From Aurantiacibacter sp. MUD61 (GTDB taxonomy: Bacteria > Pseudomonadota > Alphaproteobacteria > Sphingomonadales > Sphingomonadaceae): a DNA stretch of 64,000 nt. Shown here in pieces: positions 8,483 to 20,857 of this stretch. The number at the start of each line of letters is the position of its first letter. The stretch's first letter is position 1. The notes beneath the pieces are model-generated. The model had not been told where the DNA came from. It saw only the letters and a list, made by a program, of their open reading frames with translations, and made no database searches. The DNA lies in assembly GCF_027912455.1 (NCBI RefSeq), contig NZ_CP115446.1, positions 2,069,501-2,133,500 on the forward strand. Direction: 5' to 3'. A program made the position numbers and the translations under genes.

Positions 8483-10630
8483 TCAATCATCCATCAGCTG
8501 CTGCATCAGGTAGACGATCTGCATGGCGCGCAGGCGGGCGCGCTGTTCGTTGTCCACCCCGCCGGAGTGGCCACCGGTCATGTCCTCATAATAGAGATAC
8601 TCATCGCCATTTGCTGCCATGCGCGCGGCAGCTTTGCGGCCGTGGCTCGGGTGGGTGCGGTCATCGGCGGTGGAGGTGACGTAGAAAACGCGCGGAAAAT
8701 CCTCGCCTGAATTCAGTGCCTGATAGGGTGAATAGCCTTCAATCCACTCGCGCTGTTCGGGAATGCGCGGATCGCCATATTCGCCGATCCACGAAGCACC
8801 GCGACCGATATACTGATAACGGAGCATGTCGAAGAGCGGGATCTGGACGATAGCAGCATCGAACAGGTCGGGGCGCTGGGTGAAGGCTGTGCCCACCAGC
8901 AAGCCGCCCTGACTGCCGCCCTGGATGCCGAGGTGATCCGGGCTGGTGAAGCCGCGCTCCACCAAGTCTTCGGCAACGGCGATGAAATCGTCCCATGTGC
9001 GCTGCTTGTTCTCGCGGATGGCGCTCTGATGCCATTCGGGGCCGAATTCGCCGCCGCCGCGCAGGTTTGCGAGCACATAGGCGCCGCCGCGCTCAACCCA
9101 CATGCGACCGGTGGTGCCAAGGTAGCTCGGCACCTGCGAGATCTGGAAACCGCCATAACCGTAGAGCAGCGTCGGCGTGCTGCCACCATCTTCCATGCCT
9201 TCGGGCCGAACGATGAAGTAGGGGATCTGAGTGCCGTCAGCGCTCGTCGCCTCATACTGCTCGATCTGCATGCCCGTCGCATCGAAGCGCTCGGGCGATT
9301 CCTTCACCGGTTCTGGCGTTACGCCATCGGCAGCGTAGTAATAGGTTCCGGGCGACAGGAAGTCGGTCGAATAGAACATGATCTGATCGGTCTCGTTCGA
9401 AGCCGTCGAGACGCCCACACTGGCATTCTCCGGCAGGTCGATCCGCTCGGATACCCACTCGCCATCGACATAGTCGAATTTGAGGACCTGACCGCGCACA
9501 TTGTCGAGTAGCGTCACGTAAAGCGAATTTGCTGTGGTGGATGCTCCGCGCTTAGTCTGCCGCTCCTGCGGGGACCAAACGAGCGTGCGATCCGTCGTGT
9601 TCGGATCAGCTTTGAAGGCTTCAAGGTCGACAGCGATGATCGAGTCAGCGGGAAAAACCTGTTCGCCATCGTTCCATTCGACATCGGTGGAGAAGAGCAG
9701 GTGGCCATCGACGATGCCATAGGGGTTGGCCTTCGCCGGAATTTCCAGCGCGACCCATTCACCATCGACTTCGAAGTAATAGGCGCGTTCGTGGAAGGAG
9801 ATGCCGCGGTAGGCCATGCGGCCGTGCACCGTGCCGGATGCATCGCGCAGCAGGTAAGCGCCGGCCGACACGTCAGTCGCTTCGCCGCGGAAGATTTCGG
9901 GTGCTTCCTCGATCGATGTGCCGCGCGTCCAGAGGCGGGTGGTGAAAGGATAGAAGCTTTCGGTCAGCGTTCCGTCGCCGAAATCGCGACCGACCAGCAG
10001 GGTGTTCTCATCCACCCAGCTCGCGCCGCCCTGGCTTTCCGGAAGCTCGAAGCCGCCTTCGACGAAGCTAAGCGTTTCGAGGTCGAATTCGCGCATGATG
10101 CTGGCGTCTTGCCCGCCGTCCGACAGCGAGACGAGGCAGCGCGTTCCATCAGGCGGAAGGCAATTCATGCCCTGATAGACCCAGTCGCGCCCTTCGGCCT
10201 CGGCGAGAGCATCGACATCGAGGATCGTCTCCCAGGTCGGATTATCGGTCCGCCAGCTTTCCAGTGTGGTGCGGCGAACAATGCCCTTGGGATTATCGGC
10301 ATCCTGCCAGAAATTGACCATGCCATAATGCGTGAAGCTGACGCCGGGGATGCGGTCATCGGCATTGTAGATGGCGAGGGCTTCTTCTCGCAGTTCTTCA
10401 AACCGTGGATCGGTTTGCAGCGCGGCGATGGTAAGCTCATTCTCATTTTCAACCCATGCCATGGCGCGGTCGCTGCGGGTTTCTTCCAGCCAGATGAAGG
10501 GATCGTTTTCGGCTTCGAATTCGGTATTCGCCACTGTGTCGGCATCCTGTGCGAGTGCTGGTCCGGACATTGTCATGCCGGCTGCCAGGGCAAGAGAAAG
10601 GGCGATGGCCCGTGTGGAAACGCTTTTCAT
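8483..10630 (-). CDS. Prolyl oligopeptidase family serine peptidase (S9A), exported
   Basis: A 715-residue protein with a clear signal peptide ending PALAQ. A beta-propeller region covers roughly residues 60-450 and an alpha/beta hydrolase domain follows. The nucleophile is Ser573 in GGSQGG, the acid is Asp656 or Asp657 in STADDRTHP, and the base is His688 in TGGHSGG, so the catalytic triad is complete. The length fits the family. It probably cleaves proline-containing peptides in the periplasm. It stands alone between a shared terminator and the divergent SOUL gene; the upstream GGGAGAAAAT is a good ribosome-binding site. Confidence 0.92.
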   Translation of the reverse strand: MKSVSTRAIALSLALAAGMTMSGPALAQDADTVANTEFEAENDPFIWLEETRSDRAMAWVENENELTIAALQTDPRFEELREEALAIYNADDRIPGVSFTHYGMVNFWQDADNPKGIVRRTTLESWRTDNPTWETILDVDALAEAEGRDWVYQGMNCLPPDGTRCLVSLSDGGQDASIMREFDLETLSFVEGGFELPESQGGASWVDENTLLVGRDFGDGTLTESFYPFTTRLWTRGTSIEEAPEIFRGEATDVSAGAYLLRDASGTVHGRMAYRGISFHERAYYFEVDGEWVALEIPAKANPYGIVDGHLLFSTDVEWNDGEQVFPADSIIAVDLEAFKADPNTTDRTLVWSPQERQTKRGASTTANSLYVTLLDNVRGQVLKFDYVDGEWVSERIDLPENASVGVSTASNETDQIMFYSTDFLSPGTYYYAADGVTPEPVKESPERFDATGMQIEQYEATSADGTQIPYFIVRPEGMEDGGSTPTLLYGYGGFQISQVPSYLGTTGRMWVERGGAYVLANLRGGGEFGPEWHQSAIRENKQRTWDDFIAVAEDLVERGFTSPDHLGIQGGSQGGLLVGTAFTQRPDLFDAAIVQIPLFDMLRYQYIGRGASWIGEYGDPRIPEQREWIEGYSPYQALNSGEDFPRVFYVTSTADDRTHPSHGRKAAARMAANGDEYLYYEDMTGGHSGGVDNEQRARLRAMQIVYLMQQLMDD

Positions 10631-10784
10631 GATTTTCTCCCGGGAGTCGGATTTATGACGCGGACTGTTTCACTCCGGCGCGCGACGATCAAGGCGTTTT
10701 ATGGGCGGTACTGCCTGTTACGAGAGGACTGCGCGGAACATGCCGTTTGCAGATCGGTTGATTGGACAAACGGAGTAACACGTC

Positions 10785-11423
10785 ATGCTGAAGAAAATAG
10801 CCATCGCCGCCGCTGGTCTTGGCGTCCTAGTCGCCGGAAGCGCGTTCGCTTATGATCGATATATGGAAAGCATCGAAGGCCCCGAATATACCGTGCTGCG
10901 CAGCGATGGTGACATCGAATTGCGCGAATATGCGCCGATCATCGTTGCCGAAGTGTGGAGCGAAGGGACGCGAGAGCAGGCAAACGGGCAGGGCTTTCGC
11001 CGCCTGGCCGCCTATATCTTCGCCGAGGATCGCGGCGGTGAGGAGATCGCGATGACCTCTCCGGTGATGCAGGATGCAGAGGAACGGGAAGAGATCGCGA
11101 TGACATCGCCTGTCATGCAGGATGCGGGGGGCGAGGGCCGCTGGCGCACGCGTTTCGTAATGCCCGCCGAATACACGTTGGAGACGCTGCCACCCGCGCC
11201 GGATGATATCACGCTTACCGAAGTTCCGGCTCGCCGCATGGCGGTGGTGCAATTCTCCGGCAATGCGCGCAACGCCGACTTGGCTGAGCGCGAGGAGCAA
11301 TTGCGCAATTGGATGGCAGAGAACGGCTTGGAGGCAGCACGGGGCGCCGAATATGCCTTCTACGATCCGCCTTCGGTGCCCGGCGTCATGCGCCGCAATG
11401 AAGTGATGATCCCGGTCGAATAA
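10785..11423 (+). CDS. SOUL heme-binding family protein
   Basis: A 212-residue protein starting with a signal sequence or signal anchor (residues 1-22, ending AGSAFA). The body carries SOUL-family features: YTVLRSDGDIELREY, FRRLAAYIF, the AMTSPV motif (twice), FVMPAEYTLETLP and the C-terminal RRNEVMIPVE. Family members bind heme or tetrapyrroles loosely. Here the protein is probably periplasmic. It is divergent from the prolyl oligopeptidase gene and followed by its own terminator. The duplicated AMTSPV segment is listed as a repeat. Confidence 0.88.
   Translation: MLKKIAIAAAGLGVLVAGSAFAYDRYMESIEGPEYTVLRSDGDIELREYAPIIVAEVWSEGTREQANGQGFRRLAAYIFAEDRGGEEIAMTSPVMQDAEEREEIAMTSPVMQDAGGEGRWRTRFVMPAEYTLETLPPAPDDITLTEVPARRMAVVQFSGNARNADLAEREEQLRNWMAENGLEAARGAEYAFYDPPSVPGVMRRNEVMIPVE
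11040..11135 (+). repeat. 48-base in-frame tandem duplication within the SOUL gene
   Basis: Two adjacent 48-base units encode EEIAMTSPVMQDAEER and EEIAMTSPVMQDAGGE. The first 13 residues are identical, while several codons differ at the third position, so the duplication is not very recent or is held by selection. Confidence 0.85.
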
Positions 11424-11441
11424 GTTCGGATCGTCAGGACA

Positions 11442-11474
11442 CAAAAAAGGGCGCCGCAGAGGGCGCCCTTTTCG
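11442..11474. terminator. Bidirectional intrinsic terminator
   Basis: AAAAGGGCGCC and GGCGCCCTTTT flank the 6-base loop GCAGAG, between the convergent SOUL and atpC genes. The core stem matches the terminator near 8420. Confidence 0.85.
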
Positions 11475-11493
11475 TATCAGATGCGAGAAGCGA

Positions 11494-11751
11494 TTAGGCT
11501 TCGACGTGCTCGGCTAGAACCGTGAGGCCCTTTTCGCCGACTTCGGCAAAGCCGCCTTTGACCACGATGCTCTCAGGCTCGGCGCCCTCGGTCTTGTAGA
11601 CCTGCACCGCGCCGTCCCGGATGGTCGACATGAAAGGTGCGTGGCCTTCCAGCACGCCAAACTCGCCTTCGCTGCCGGGCACGACCACCATGTGGACGTC
11701 TTCCGAACGGACGAGCTTGCTCGGCGTGACGAGTTCGAAGTGCAGTGCCAT
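11494..11751 (-). CDS. atpC: ATP synthase F1 epsilon subunit
   Basis: An 85-residue protein matching the N-terminal beta-sandwich domain of the epsilon subunit ([37 protein letters not shown]). The C-terminal helical hairpin found in the ~135-residue E. coli protein is absent, as is common in alphaproteobacteria. It is part of the F1 stalk and couples rotation to catalysis. It is the last gene of the operon, five bases after atpD, and ends at a strong terminator. Loss of the hairpin means it probably lacks the extended inhibitory conformation. Confidence 0.95.
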   Translation of the reverse strand: MALHFELVTPSKLVRSEDVHMVVVPGSEGEFGVLEGHAPFMSTIRDGAVQVYKTEGAEPESIVVKGGFAEVGEKGLTVLAEHVEA

Positions 11752-11756
11752 CGTCC

Positions 11757-13599
<1,843 letters not shown>

Positions 13600-13615
13600 A
13601 ATTTCCTCGGTTACC

Positions 13616-14485
13616 TTACAGCGCTTCCGCACCGGCAATAATTTCGATGAGTTCAGTGGTAATCGCGGCCTGGCGACTGCGGTTGTACTGGATGGTCAGC
13701 TTGTCGATGAGTTCGCCGGCGTTGCGCGTTGCGTTGTCCATTGCGGTCATCGATGCGCCCTGTTCGGAAGCTTCACGCTCCAGCAGGGCACCGAACAGCT
13801 GGGTCTTCACGTAGCGCGGCAGCAGCTCGGCGAGGATTTCTTCCTCATCGGGCTCATATTCGACGGCTGCGTCCGATTCCTCGGCGGTGTCGGGCGAGGG
13901 CACGGGCAGCAGCTGGACCGTTGTCGGGTCCTGCGCCAGCGCGCTCTTGAAGATCGGGTAGATGAGATGGGCGATATCGAATTCGCCTTTCTCGAAACGC
14001 GCAACCAGATCGTCTGCAATCGCTTCGGCTTCTTCGAAACCGATGTTGCGAACGCCCGAAGTGTCGAAGTGGTGGCCGATACGATCTTCGTAGGTACGCT
14101 TGATCGGCGCGCGGCCCTTCTTGCCGACGAGGTAGAAAGTCACGTCCTTGCCAGCAGCAATCAGCGCTTCGGCCTGTTTCTTGGCTTCCTTGACGATGTT
14201 CGAGTTGAGACCACCGCACAGGCCCTTGTCCGTGTTCACGACCACAAGCAGGTGCTTCTGGTCCGAACCCGTACCGCGCAGCAGCAGCGGGGCGCTGTCG
14301 CCGCTCACCTTGCTGGCGAGCGAGCCCATGACATCGGCGAGGCGATTGGCGTAGGGACGCGCAGCTTCCGCCGCCGCCTGCGCCTTGCGCAGCTTCGCCG
14401 CGGCGACCATCTGCTTCGCCTTGGTGATCTTCTGGGTCGATTTGACCGACCCGATCCGATCCTTGAGTTCCTTCAAAGAGGCCAT
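13616..14485 (-). CDS. atpG: ATP synthase F1 gamma subunit
   Basis: A 289-residue protein with the N-terminal helix [20 protein letters not shown] and the C-terminal helix containing [20 protein letters not shown] and [19 protein letters not shown], both highly conserved in gamma. These two helices form the coiled coil that rotates in the alpha3beta3 hexamer. A short acidic insertion (about residues 195-215) resembles that seen in other sphingomonads. It lies between atpA and the lipoprotein gene in the operon. Confidence 0.96.
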   Translation of the reverse strand: MASLKELKDRIGSVKSTQKITKAKQMVAAAKLRKAQAAAEAARPYANRLADVMGSLASKVSGDSAPLLLRGTGSDQKHLLVVVNTDKGLCGGLNSNIVKEAKKQAEALIAAGKDVTFYLVGKKGRAPIKRTYEDRIGHHFDTSGVRNIGFEEAEAIADDLVARFEKGEFDIAHLIYPIFKSALAQDPTTVQLLPVPSPDTAEESDAAVEYEPDEEEILAELLPRYVKTQLFGALLEREASEQGASMTAMDNATRNAGELIDKLTIQYNRSRQAAITTELIEIIAGAEAL

Positions 14486-14514
14486 GTTGGCTCCCTAACC
14501 GTCTCGTTCCTGAC

Positions 14515-16631
<2,117 letters not shown>

Positions 16632-16772
16632 GCGCGAATATCCTCTTGGGTCCGAGAAACGGTAAAATTCGAATGCCTTGGAATCGGATGCACGAAGCAC
16701 CCTTCAAAGCTGGCGCGCGCCTAGCATCGGGTGGCAAGGGATGCAAGCCGCGTCCCCAAGACTTTCGCCTCT

Positions 16773-16787
16773 ACCTTGGACCAAGGT
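16773..16787. promoter_or_regulatory. Perfect 15-base palindrome upstream of the atp operon
   Basis: ACCTTGG and CCAAGGT flank a single A, about 140 bases upstream of the atpH start and directly after the stop of the upstream membrane-protein gene. With a one-base centre and no T run it is a poor terminator, so a protein-binding site is more likely. Which gene it serves is unknown. Confidence 0.4.
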
Positions 16788-17342
16788 CTATAAGGTGCGA
16801 AACAGCCAGTTGAATACGATAATGGACAATAGCGCGTAGCCAACCGCGATGAGCCACCACCTGCGCGCGAAAATCAGCATGATCATAACGAGCAGCGGCG
16901 GGAGTTCCGACCCCAGATAGGGAAGCAGCTCGCGCAGATTATTCGAACGCGTAAAGCCAACGAAAATCCAGTTTATCGCCAGCGGGCCGAGGACCAGCAC
17001 GTAAAGCCCCCACATATATCGCCGGTTGTCCTGATAATATTGTGCGAGATCGAGGCCTTCTTCGGGGACATTGTCCGGCAGGGAGACAGCGGCGAGCAGG
17101 TTCAGCAACACCAGGACCCACATGATGGGAAGGAAACGCAGCAGCGAGATTTCACCTTCGAACCGCCCGCTGGCGATCATCCACCAGAAGGACATGATCG
17201 TCATCAGGACAAACAGCGCAAACAGCGGCTGCGCCCAATGCCATTTCACATTTCGGGAGCGCAGAAGCGTGTTGAGATGCTGCAATTCAAACGCAACAGC
17301 AATGCCGAGCACGATGGAAGCGAAGACGAGAGCTTGTTCCAT
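16788..17342 (-). CDS. Hypothetical integral membrane protein
   Basis: A 184-residue protein with about six hydrophobic segments (1-18, 38-58, 70-90, 110-132, 148-165, 167-182) and no recognised motif. It starts MEQALVFASIVLGIAVAFEL. It follows the membrane-anchored protease gene by seven bases on the same strand, so the two are probably co-transcribed. Function is not predictable from sequence. Confidence 0.7.
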   Translation of the reverse strand: MEQALVFASIVLGIAVAFELQHLNTLLRSRNVKWHWAQPLFALFVLMTIMSFWWMIASGRFEGEISLLRFLPIMWVLVLLNLLAAVSLPDNVPEEGLDLAQYYQDNRRYMWGLYVLVLGPLAINWIFVGFTRSNNLRELLPYLGSELPPLLVMIMLIFARRWWLIAVGYALLSIIVFNWLFRTL

Positions 17343-17349
17343 TTAGACT

Positions 17350-18909
17350 CTACTCGCCGCTCTCGGTGTCCAGCGTGCAGCTATAGACCAGCCGTTCGTT
17401 CGGCATGTCGGGCAGGCTGGAAAGAATGGAGTTCTGCGATCCGCCAAGCTGGAGAGCAGCATCCTGCCCCGCGCCGCAGCTCGGGGCTTCATATTGCGCG
17501 CGGGCGGAGCGGGCGGTCGTCATCGGCGCGCGGGACAGCAAATATCGCTCCATCACGAATTCGCCTTCATCGGGATCAAAGCTGTTCACCGAAACGGCGG
17601 CTTCGCTGCCGGGCACGAACACGCGCGTCCACTGGCCATTGTCCAGTCCATACTGCGTCCGTCCATTGACGCAGCCATCTTCGCTCCAGTCGATGTTGAG
17701 GTCCTCCGTCGGATCGCCAACAAAGCGGCTGCGCGCCGCCTCGAGGACGCAAGTGTATGCGCCGGTACTGGACGCAATGGCGATGGGCCCCGAGCCAGAA
17801 GTGTCGGGCATCTCATCGCGCAAGGCCTGTTCCACCCGCTCGTCGATTTCGGAGAAGGCGGGGCGCGTGAGCCAGGCGATGGCAGCACCCACCACGGCAA
17901 CCAGCGCAATTGCGCCGCCAATCGAGCGCATGCGATAATCCTGCCCGTGATGCGCGAAAGCCGCCAGCCCGCCGGCACCGGTGCCGATCAGCAGCAAAAG
18001 GAAAGTGAAAGCCAGCTTGTTGGAACGTTCGTCCATCACTTCATAGCTGACGTTCCGGCGAAGCTCTGCGGTGCGATCCTCAAGCGCGGCTGCGGCGGCG
18101 AGCGTCCGTTCTTCCTCTGCAGCGCGCTCGGCCAGTTCGCGTGCCCGCTCCTGCGCGTTCAGATCTTCCATGCTGCGACATTCGGCGGAATTGATCCGCG
18201 GCGTGACGCCATTGGCGCGCAGGAACGGCAGCAGTTCGCGGGTCGAGACGGCAAAGAAGAATTCCGCATCGGACCCTTCGCTTTCCGCGCCGAAGGAATT
18301 GACGCCCAACACGCGGCCGCATTCATCCACCAGCGGTCCGCCGCTGTTCCCCGCTGCGATGGGTGCTGTATGCAGCAAGGTATCGAAGTCGCGGCTTGGT
18401 CTGCGGCCTGACAGGAAGCCGGTGGCGGTCACCGGTGGCTGCGCGCGGAACATGTCGGAGAAGGAAAGGCCCTGCGCCCGGTCTACATTCAGCGGATAGC
18501 CGATGGCGGTCACCGGTCCGCTCTGCGCCGGATTACCGGCTATTGTCATCGGCGGCAGGCCAAGCGGTTCTGTCGTGGCGAGCAGGGCCAGATCATTGCG
18601 CGGGCTGATCGCCACGATACGCGCGTAGACGGCCTCATCGCCGTCGGCAGGCACGATACCGATATCCAGCCGATCGTCGCGCACCGCCTCTGCCACCACA
18701 TGGGCATTGGTGACGATGCGTTCCTGATCCACGGCAAAGCCGGTGCCATGCGAGATCGGGAAGATTTCCGGCCCGTCATTGCCGATGATGACTACACGCA
18801 CGACGCCTCGCGAGGCCGCGTCGATATCCGCAGGGTCGGCAACAGCCGGTGAGGGCAGCAACAGGCTGGTGAACAGCGCGCACGCGATCAGGATGAAAAA
18901 CCGAACCAT
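17350..18909 (-). CDS. Trypsin-like serine protease (S1C) with a C-terminal membrane-anchored extension
   Basis: A 519-residue protein with a signal peptide (ending AVADP). The protease domain has His70 in TNAHVV, Asp106 in RNDLALL and Ser189 in AAGNSGGPL, a complete triad. No PDZ domain follows. Instead there is an Ala/Glu-rich coiled coil (about 245-285), two membrane helices (about 300-320 and 330-350) and a soluble C-terminal domain of about 165 residues with no family I recognise. The protease domain must face the periplasm, and two helices would return the C-terminal domain to the same side. Substrate is unknown. The small membrane protein downstream is a likely partner. Confidence 0.8.
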   Translation of the reverse strand: MVRFFILIACALFTSLLLPSPAVADPADIDAASRGVVRVVIIGNDGPEIFPISHGTGFAVDQERIVTNAHVVAEAVRDDRLDIGIVPADGDEAVYARIVAISPRNDLALLATTEPLGLPPMTIAGNPAQSGPVTAIGYPLNVDRAQGLSFSDMFRAQPPVTATGFLSGRRPSRDFDTLLHTAPIAAGNSGGPLVDECGRVLGVNSFGAESEGSDAEFFFAVSTRELLPFLRANGVTPRINSAECRSMEDLNAQERARELAERAAEEERTLAAAAALEDRTAELRRNVSYEVMDERSNKLAFTFLLLLIGTGAGGLAAFAHHGQDYRMRSIGGAIALVAVVGAAIAWLTRPAFSEIDERVEQALRDEMPDTSGSGPIAIASSTGAYTCVLEAARSRFVGDPTEDLNIDWSEDGCVNGRTQYGLDNGQWTRVFVPGSEAAVSVNSFDPDEGEFVMERYLLSRAPMTTARSARAQYEAPSCGAGQDAALQLGGSQNSILSSLPDMPNERLVYSCTLDTESGE

Positions 18910-18979
18910 CGGCGCTATCTCTACTGCCCATTACATTGACCGCAAGCTTCGGGACGCGCAGCAATGTGAAAAGCGTAAC

Positions 18980-20020
18980 ATGGGCGCCATGACGACACAC
19001 AGCCTCACCGATGATGATCGCTGGCAAATCGCGCTGGCCAAGGACCGCCGTTTCGACGGCGTCTTTGTTACCGGCGTGCATTCGACCGGCATCTATTGTC
19101 GCCCAAGTTGCCCGGCGCGAAAGCCGCTGCGCAAGAATGTGCGCTTCTATCCCGGCGCGGCTGAAGCAGAGGCAGCGGGCCTGCGCGCTTGCAAGCGCTG
19201 CTCGCCCAATATGCAGAGCGCAGAGGAAGCCTGCGTCCTTGCCGCAATCGCCGCAATCCGCGCGGACGGCGCGATGACGTTGGACCAGCTGGCCGATCTG
19301 ACCGGCTATTCCCCCACCCATTTCCAGCGCCTTTTCACTCGCACCGTCGGGCTTTCGCCTGCCGCCTTCGCTCGCGCGCTGCGTGAAGAGCGGGTGCGGG
19401 AGGCCTTGGCAGAAGGCAACAGCGTCACCGATGCGCTCTATGCGGCAGGCTATTCATCCCCCTCACGCTTTTACGAAGAAACGAAAGACAGGCTCGGCAT
19501 GACGGCAAGCGACTGGACAGATGGCGGCAAGGGCAGGGTGATCCATTGGAGCGTGGTGGAAACCTCGCTTGGCCAGATGCTTGTCGCGGCGACCGATGTG
19601 GGGGTGTGCTGCCTTTCCTTCGGCGAAGGCGAGGCTGAATTACGCGCGCGCTTCCCCAAAGCCGAACTGGTGCAGGGCGGGGAGGCATTCCGCGAATTGC
19701 TCGACCAGGTCGTCGCCGCTGTCGAACAGCCGGGGCAGGACAATTCCGCCATCCCGCTCGATGTCAAAGGCACCGCTTTCCAACAGCGCGTGTGGCAGGA
19801 GCTCCGCCGCATACCGGCAGGCGAAACGCGCAGCTACGGAGATCTCGCCGCAGCGCTTGGCAATCCTAACGCGAGCCGCGCAGTGGGCGGGGCAAATGGC
19901 GCGAACAATATTGCCGTGCTGATCCCGTGCCACCGCGTCGTGCAGTCCGATGGCTCTATCGGCGGATACGCTTACGGACCAGACATAAAAGCCGAACTGC
20001 TGAAACGCGAAGGACAATAG
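18980..20020 (+). CDS. ada: Ada-type bifunctional methyl-DNA methyltransferase / transcription regulator
   Basis: A 346-residue protein. The N-terminal Ada zinc domain has Cys40, Cys44, Cys71 and Cys74 (TGIYCRPSC...ACKRC) for methylphosphotriester repair. An AraC-type helix-turn-helix region covers about 85-165 (LTGYSPTHFQRLFTR). The C-terminal O6-methylguanine methyltransferase domain has IPCHRV with acceptor Cys about 317. All three parts are intact, so it can repair alkylated DNA and probably activate alkylation-response genes. Start 18980 is preferred over 18989 and over a much longer frame overlapping the divergent protease gene. Confidence 0.93.
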   Translation: MGAMTTHSLTDDDRWQIALAKDRRFDGVFVTGVHSTGIYCRPSCPARKPLRKNVRFYPGAAEAEAAGLRACKRCSPNMQSAEEACVLAAIAAIRADGAMTLDQLADLTGYSPTHFQRLFTRTVGLSPAAFARALREERVREALAEGNSVTDALYAAGYSSPSRFYEETKDRLGMTASDWTDGGKGRVIHWSVVETSLGQMLVAATDVGVCCLSFGEGEAELRARFPKAELVQGGEAFRELLDQVVAAVEQPGQDNSAIPLDVKGTAFQQRVWQELRRIPAGETRSYGDLAAALGNPNASRAVGGANGANNIAVLIPCHRVVQSDGSIGGYAYGPDIKAELLKREGQ

Positions 20021-20024
20021 TGAC

Positions 20025-20768
20025 ATGACTAAGCAAGAATTTGCGGCGCTGCATACCAGCGCCGAACCCCTCGTGCTGTTCAACATCTGGGATGCAGGCA
20101 GCGCGGTTGCCGTTGCCAATGCAGGGGCCAAAGCGATTGCGACGGGCAGCCTCTCGCTTGCAGGGGCGCAGGGCTTCGATGATGGCGAGCATTTGCCATG
20201 GGAAAGACTGCTGGAGACGGTACGTCAGATTGCGGGTGCCAACGACCTGCCGCTCAGCGTGGACATTGAAACCGGATATGCTTCAGATTGCGAAACGCTC
20301 GCCGCCAATGGGCGGGCGCTGTGTGATCTTGGCGTCATCGGTTGCAATCTGGAAGATCGGCTCCTTACCGGCGGATTGCGCGATGTTGGCGAGCAGAGCG
20401 AACGCATTGCCGCTCTGGCGGAGACCGGCCTCTTCATCAATGCGCGCACCGATGTGTTCCTTGGCCCGTTAATGGCGGGGAATGATCCGAACTCGGCCGA
20501 TCTGGTCGAACAGGCCCTTGAAAGAGGTGCGGCATACAAGAGAGCAGGCGCAGACGGGTTCTTCGTGCCAGGATTGAGCGATAGCGGTCTGATCGAGAGG
20601 CTGTGCGCGGGAACTCCGCTTCCCGTAAACGTGATGCGCCTTCCCGGAATGCCGACCAATGCCAAGCTTGGCGCTTTGGGGGTCGCGCGGATCAGCCACG
20701 GGCCCGGCCCCTGGAGGGATGCCATGGCCGCGCTGGAAGCGTCTGCCCGGGCGGCGCTTTCAAGCTGA
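20025..20768 (+). CDS. Isocitrate lyase / PEP mutase family protein
   Basis: A 247-residue TIM-barrel protein with FNIWDAGSAVAVANAGAKAIAT at the N-terminus (only core shared with the family), DIETGYA and NLEDRL, which hold the metal-binding acidic residues, and NARTDVF. Members of this group include carboxyphosphonoenolpyruvate phosphonomutase-like and oxaloacetate decarboxylase-like enzymes; the substrate cannot be fixed here. The isocitrate-lyase KKCGH motif is absent. It starts four bases after ada with AAGGA upstream, so it is probably in the same transcript. Confidence 0.8.
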   Translation: MTKQEFAALHTSAEPLVLFNIWDAGSAVAVANAGAKAIATGSLSLAGAQGFDDGEHLPWERLLETVRQIAGANDLPLSVDIETGYASDCETLAANGRALCDLGVIGCNLEDRLLTGGLRDVGEQSERIAALAETGLFINARTDVFLGPLMAGNDPNSADLVEQALERGAAYKRAGADGFFVPGLSDSGLIERLCAGTPLPVNVMRLPGMPTNAKLGALGVARISHGPGPWRDAMAALEASARAALSS

Positions 20769-20857
20769 AGCAGTTCTCCATAAGCCTATTGCCCTGATTT
20801 CTTGCCAAATTGCTGCACGCGCCTAGGGTGCGGCGGGCAAGGAAGAAGGGACGCGTA

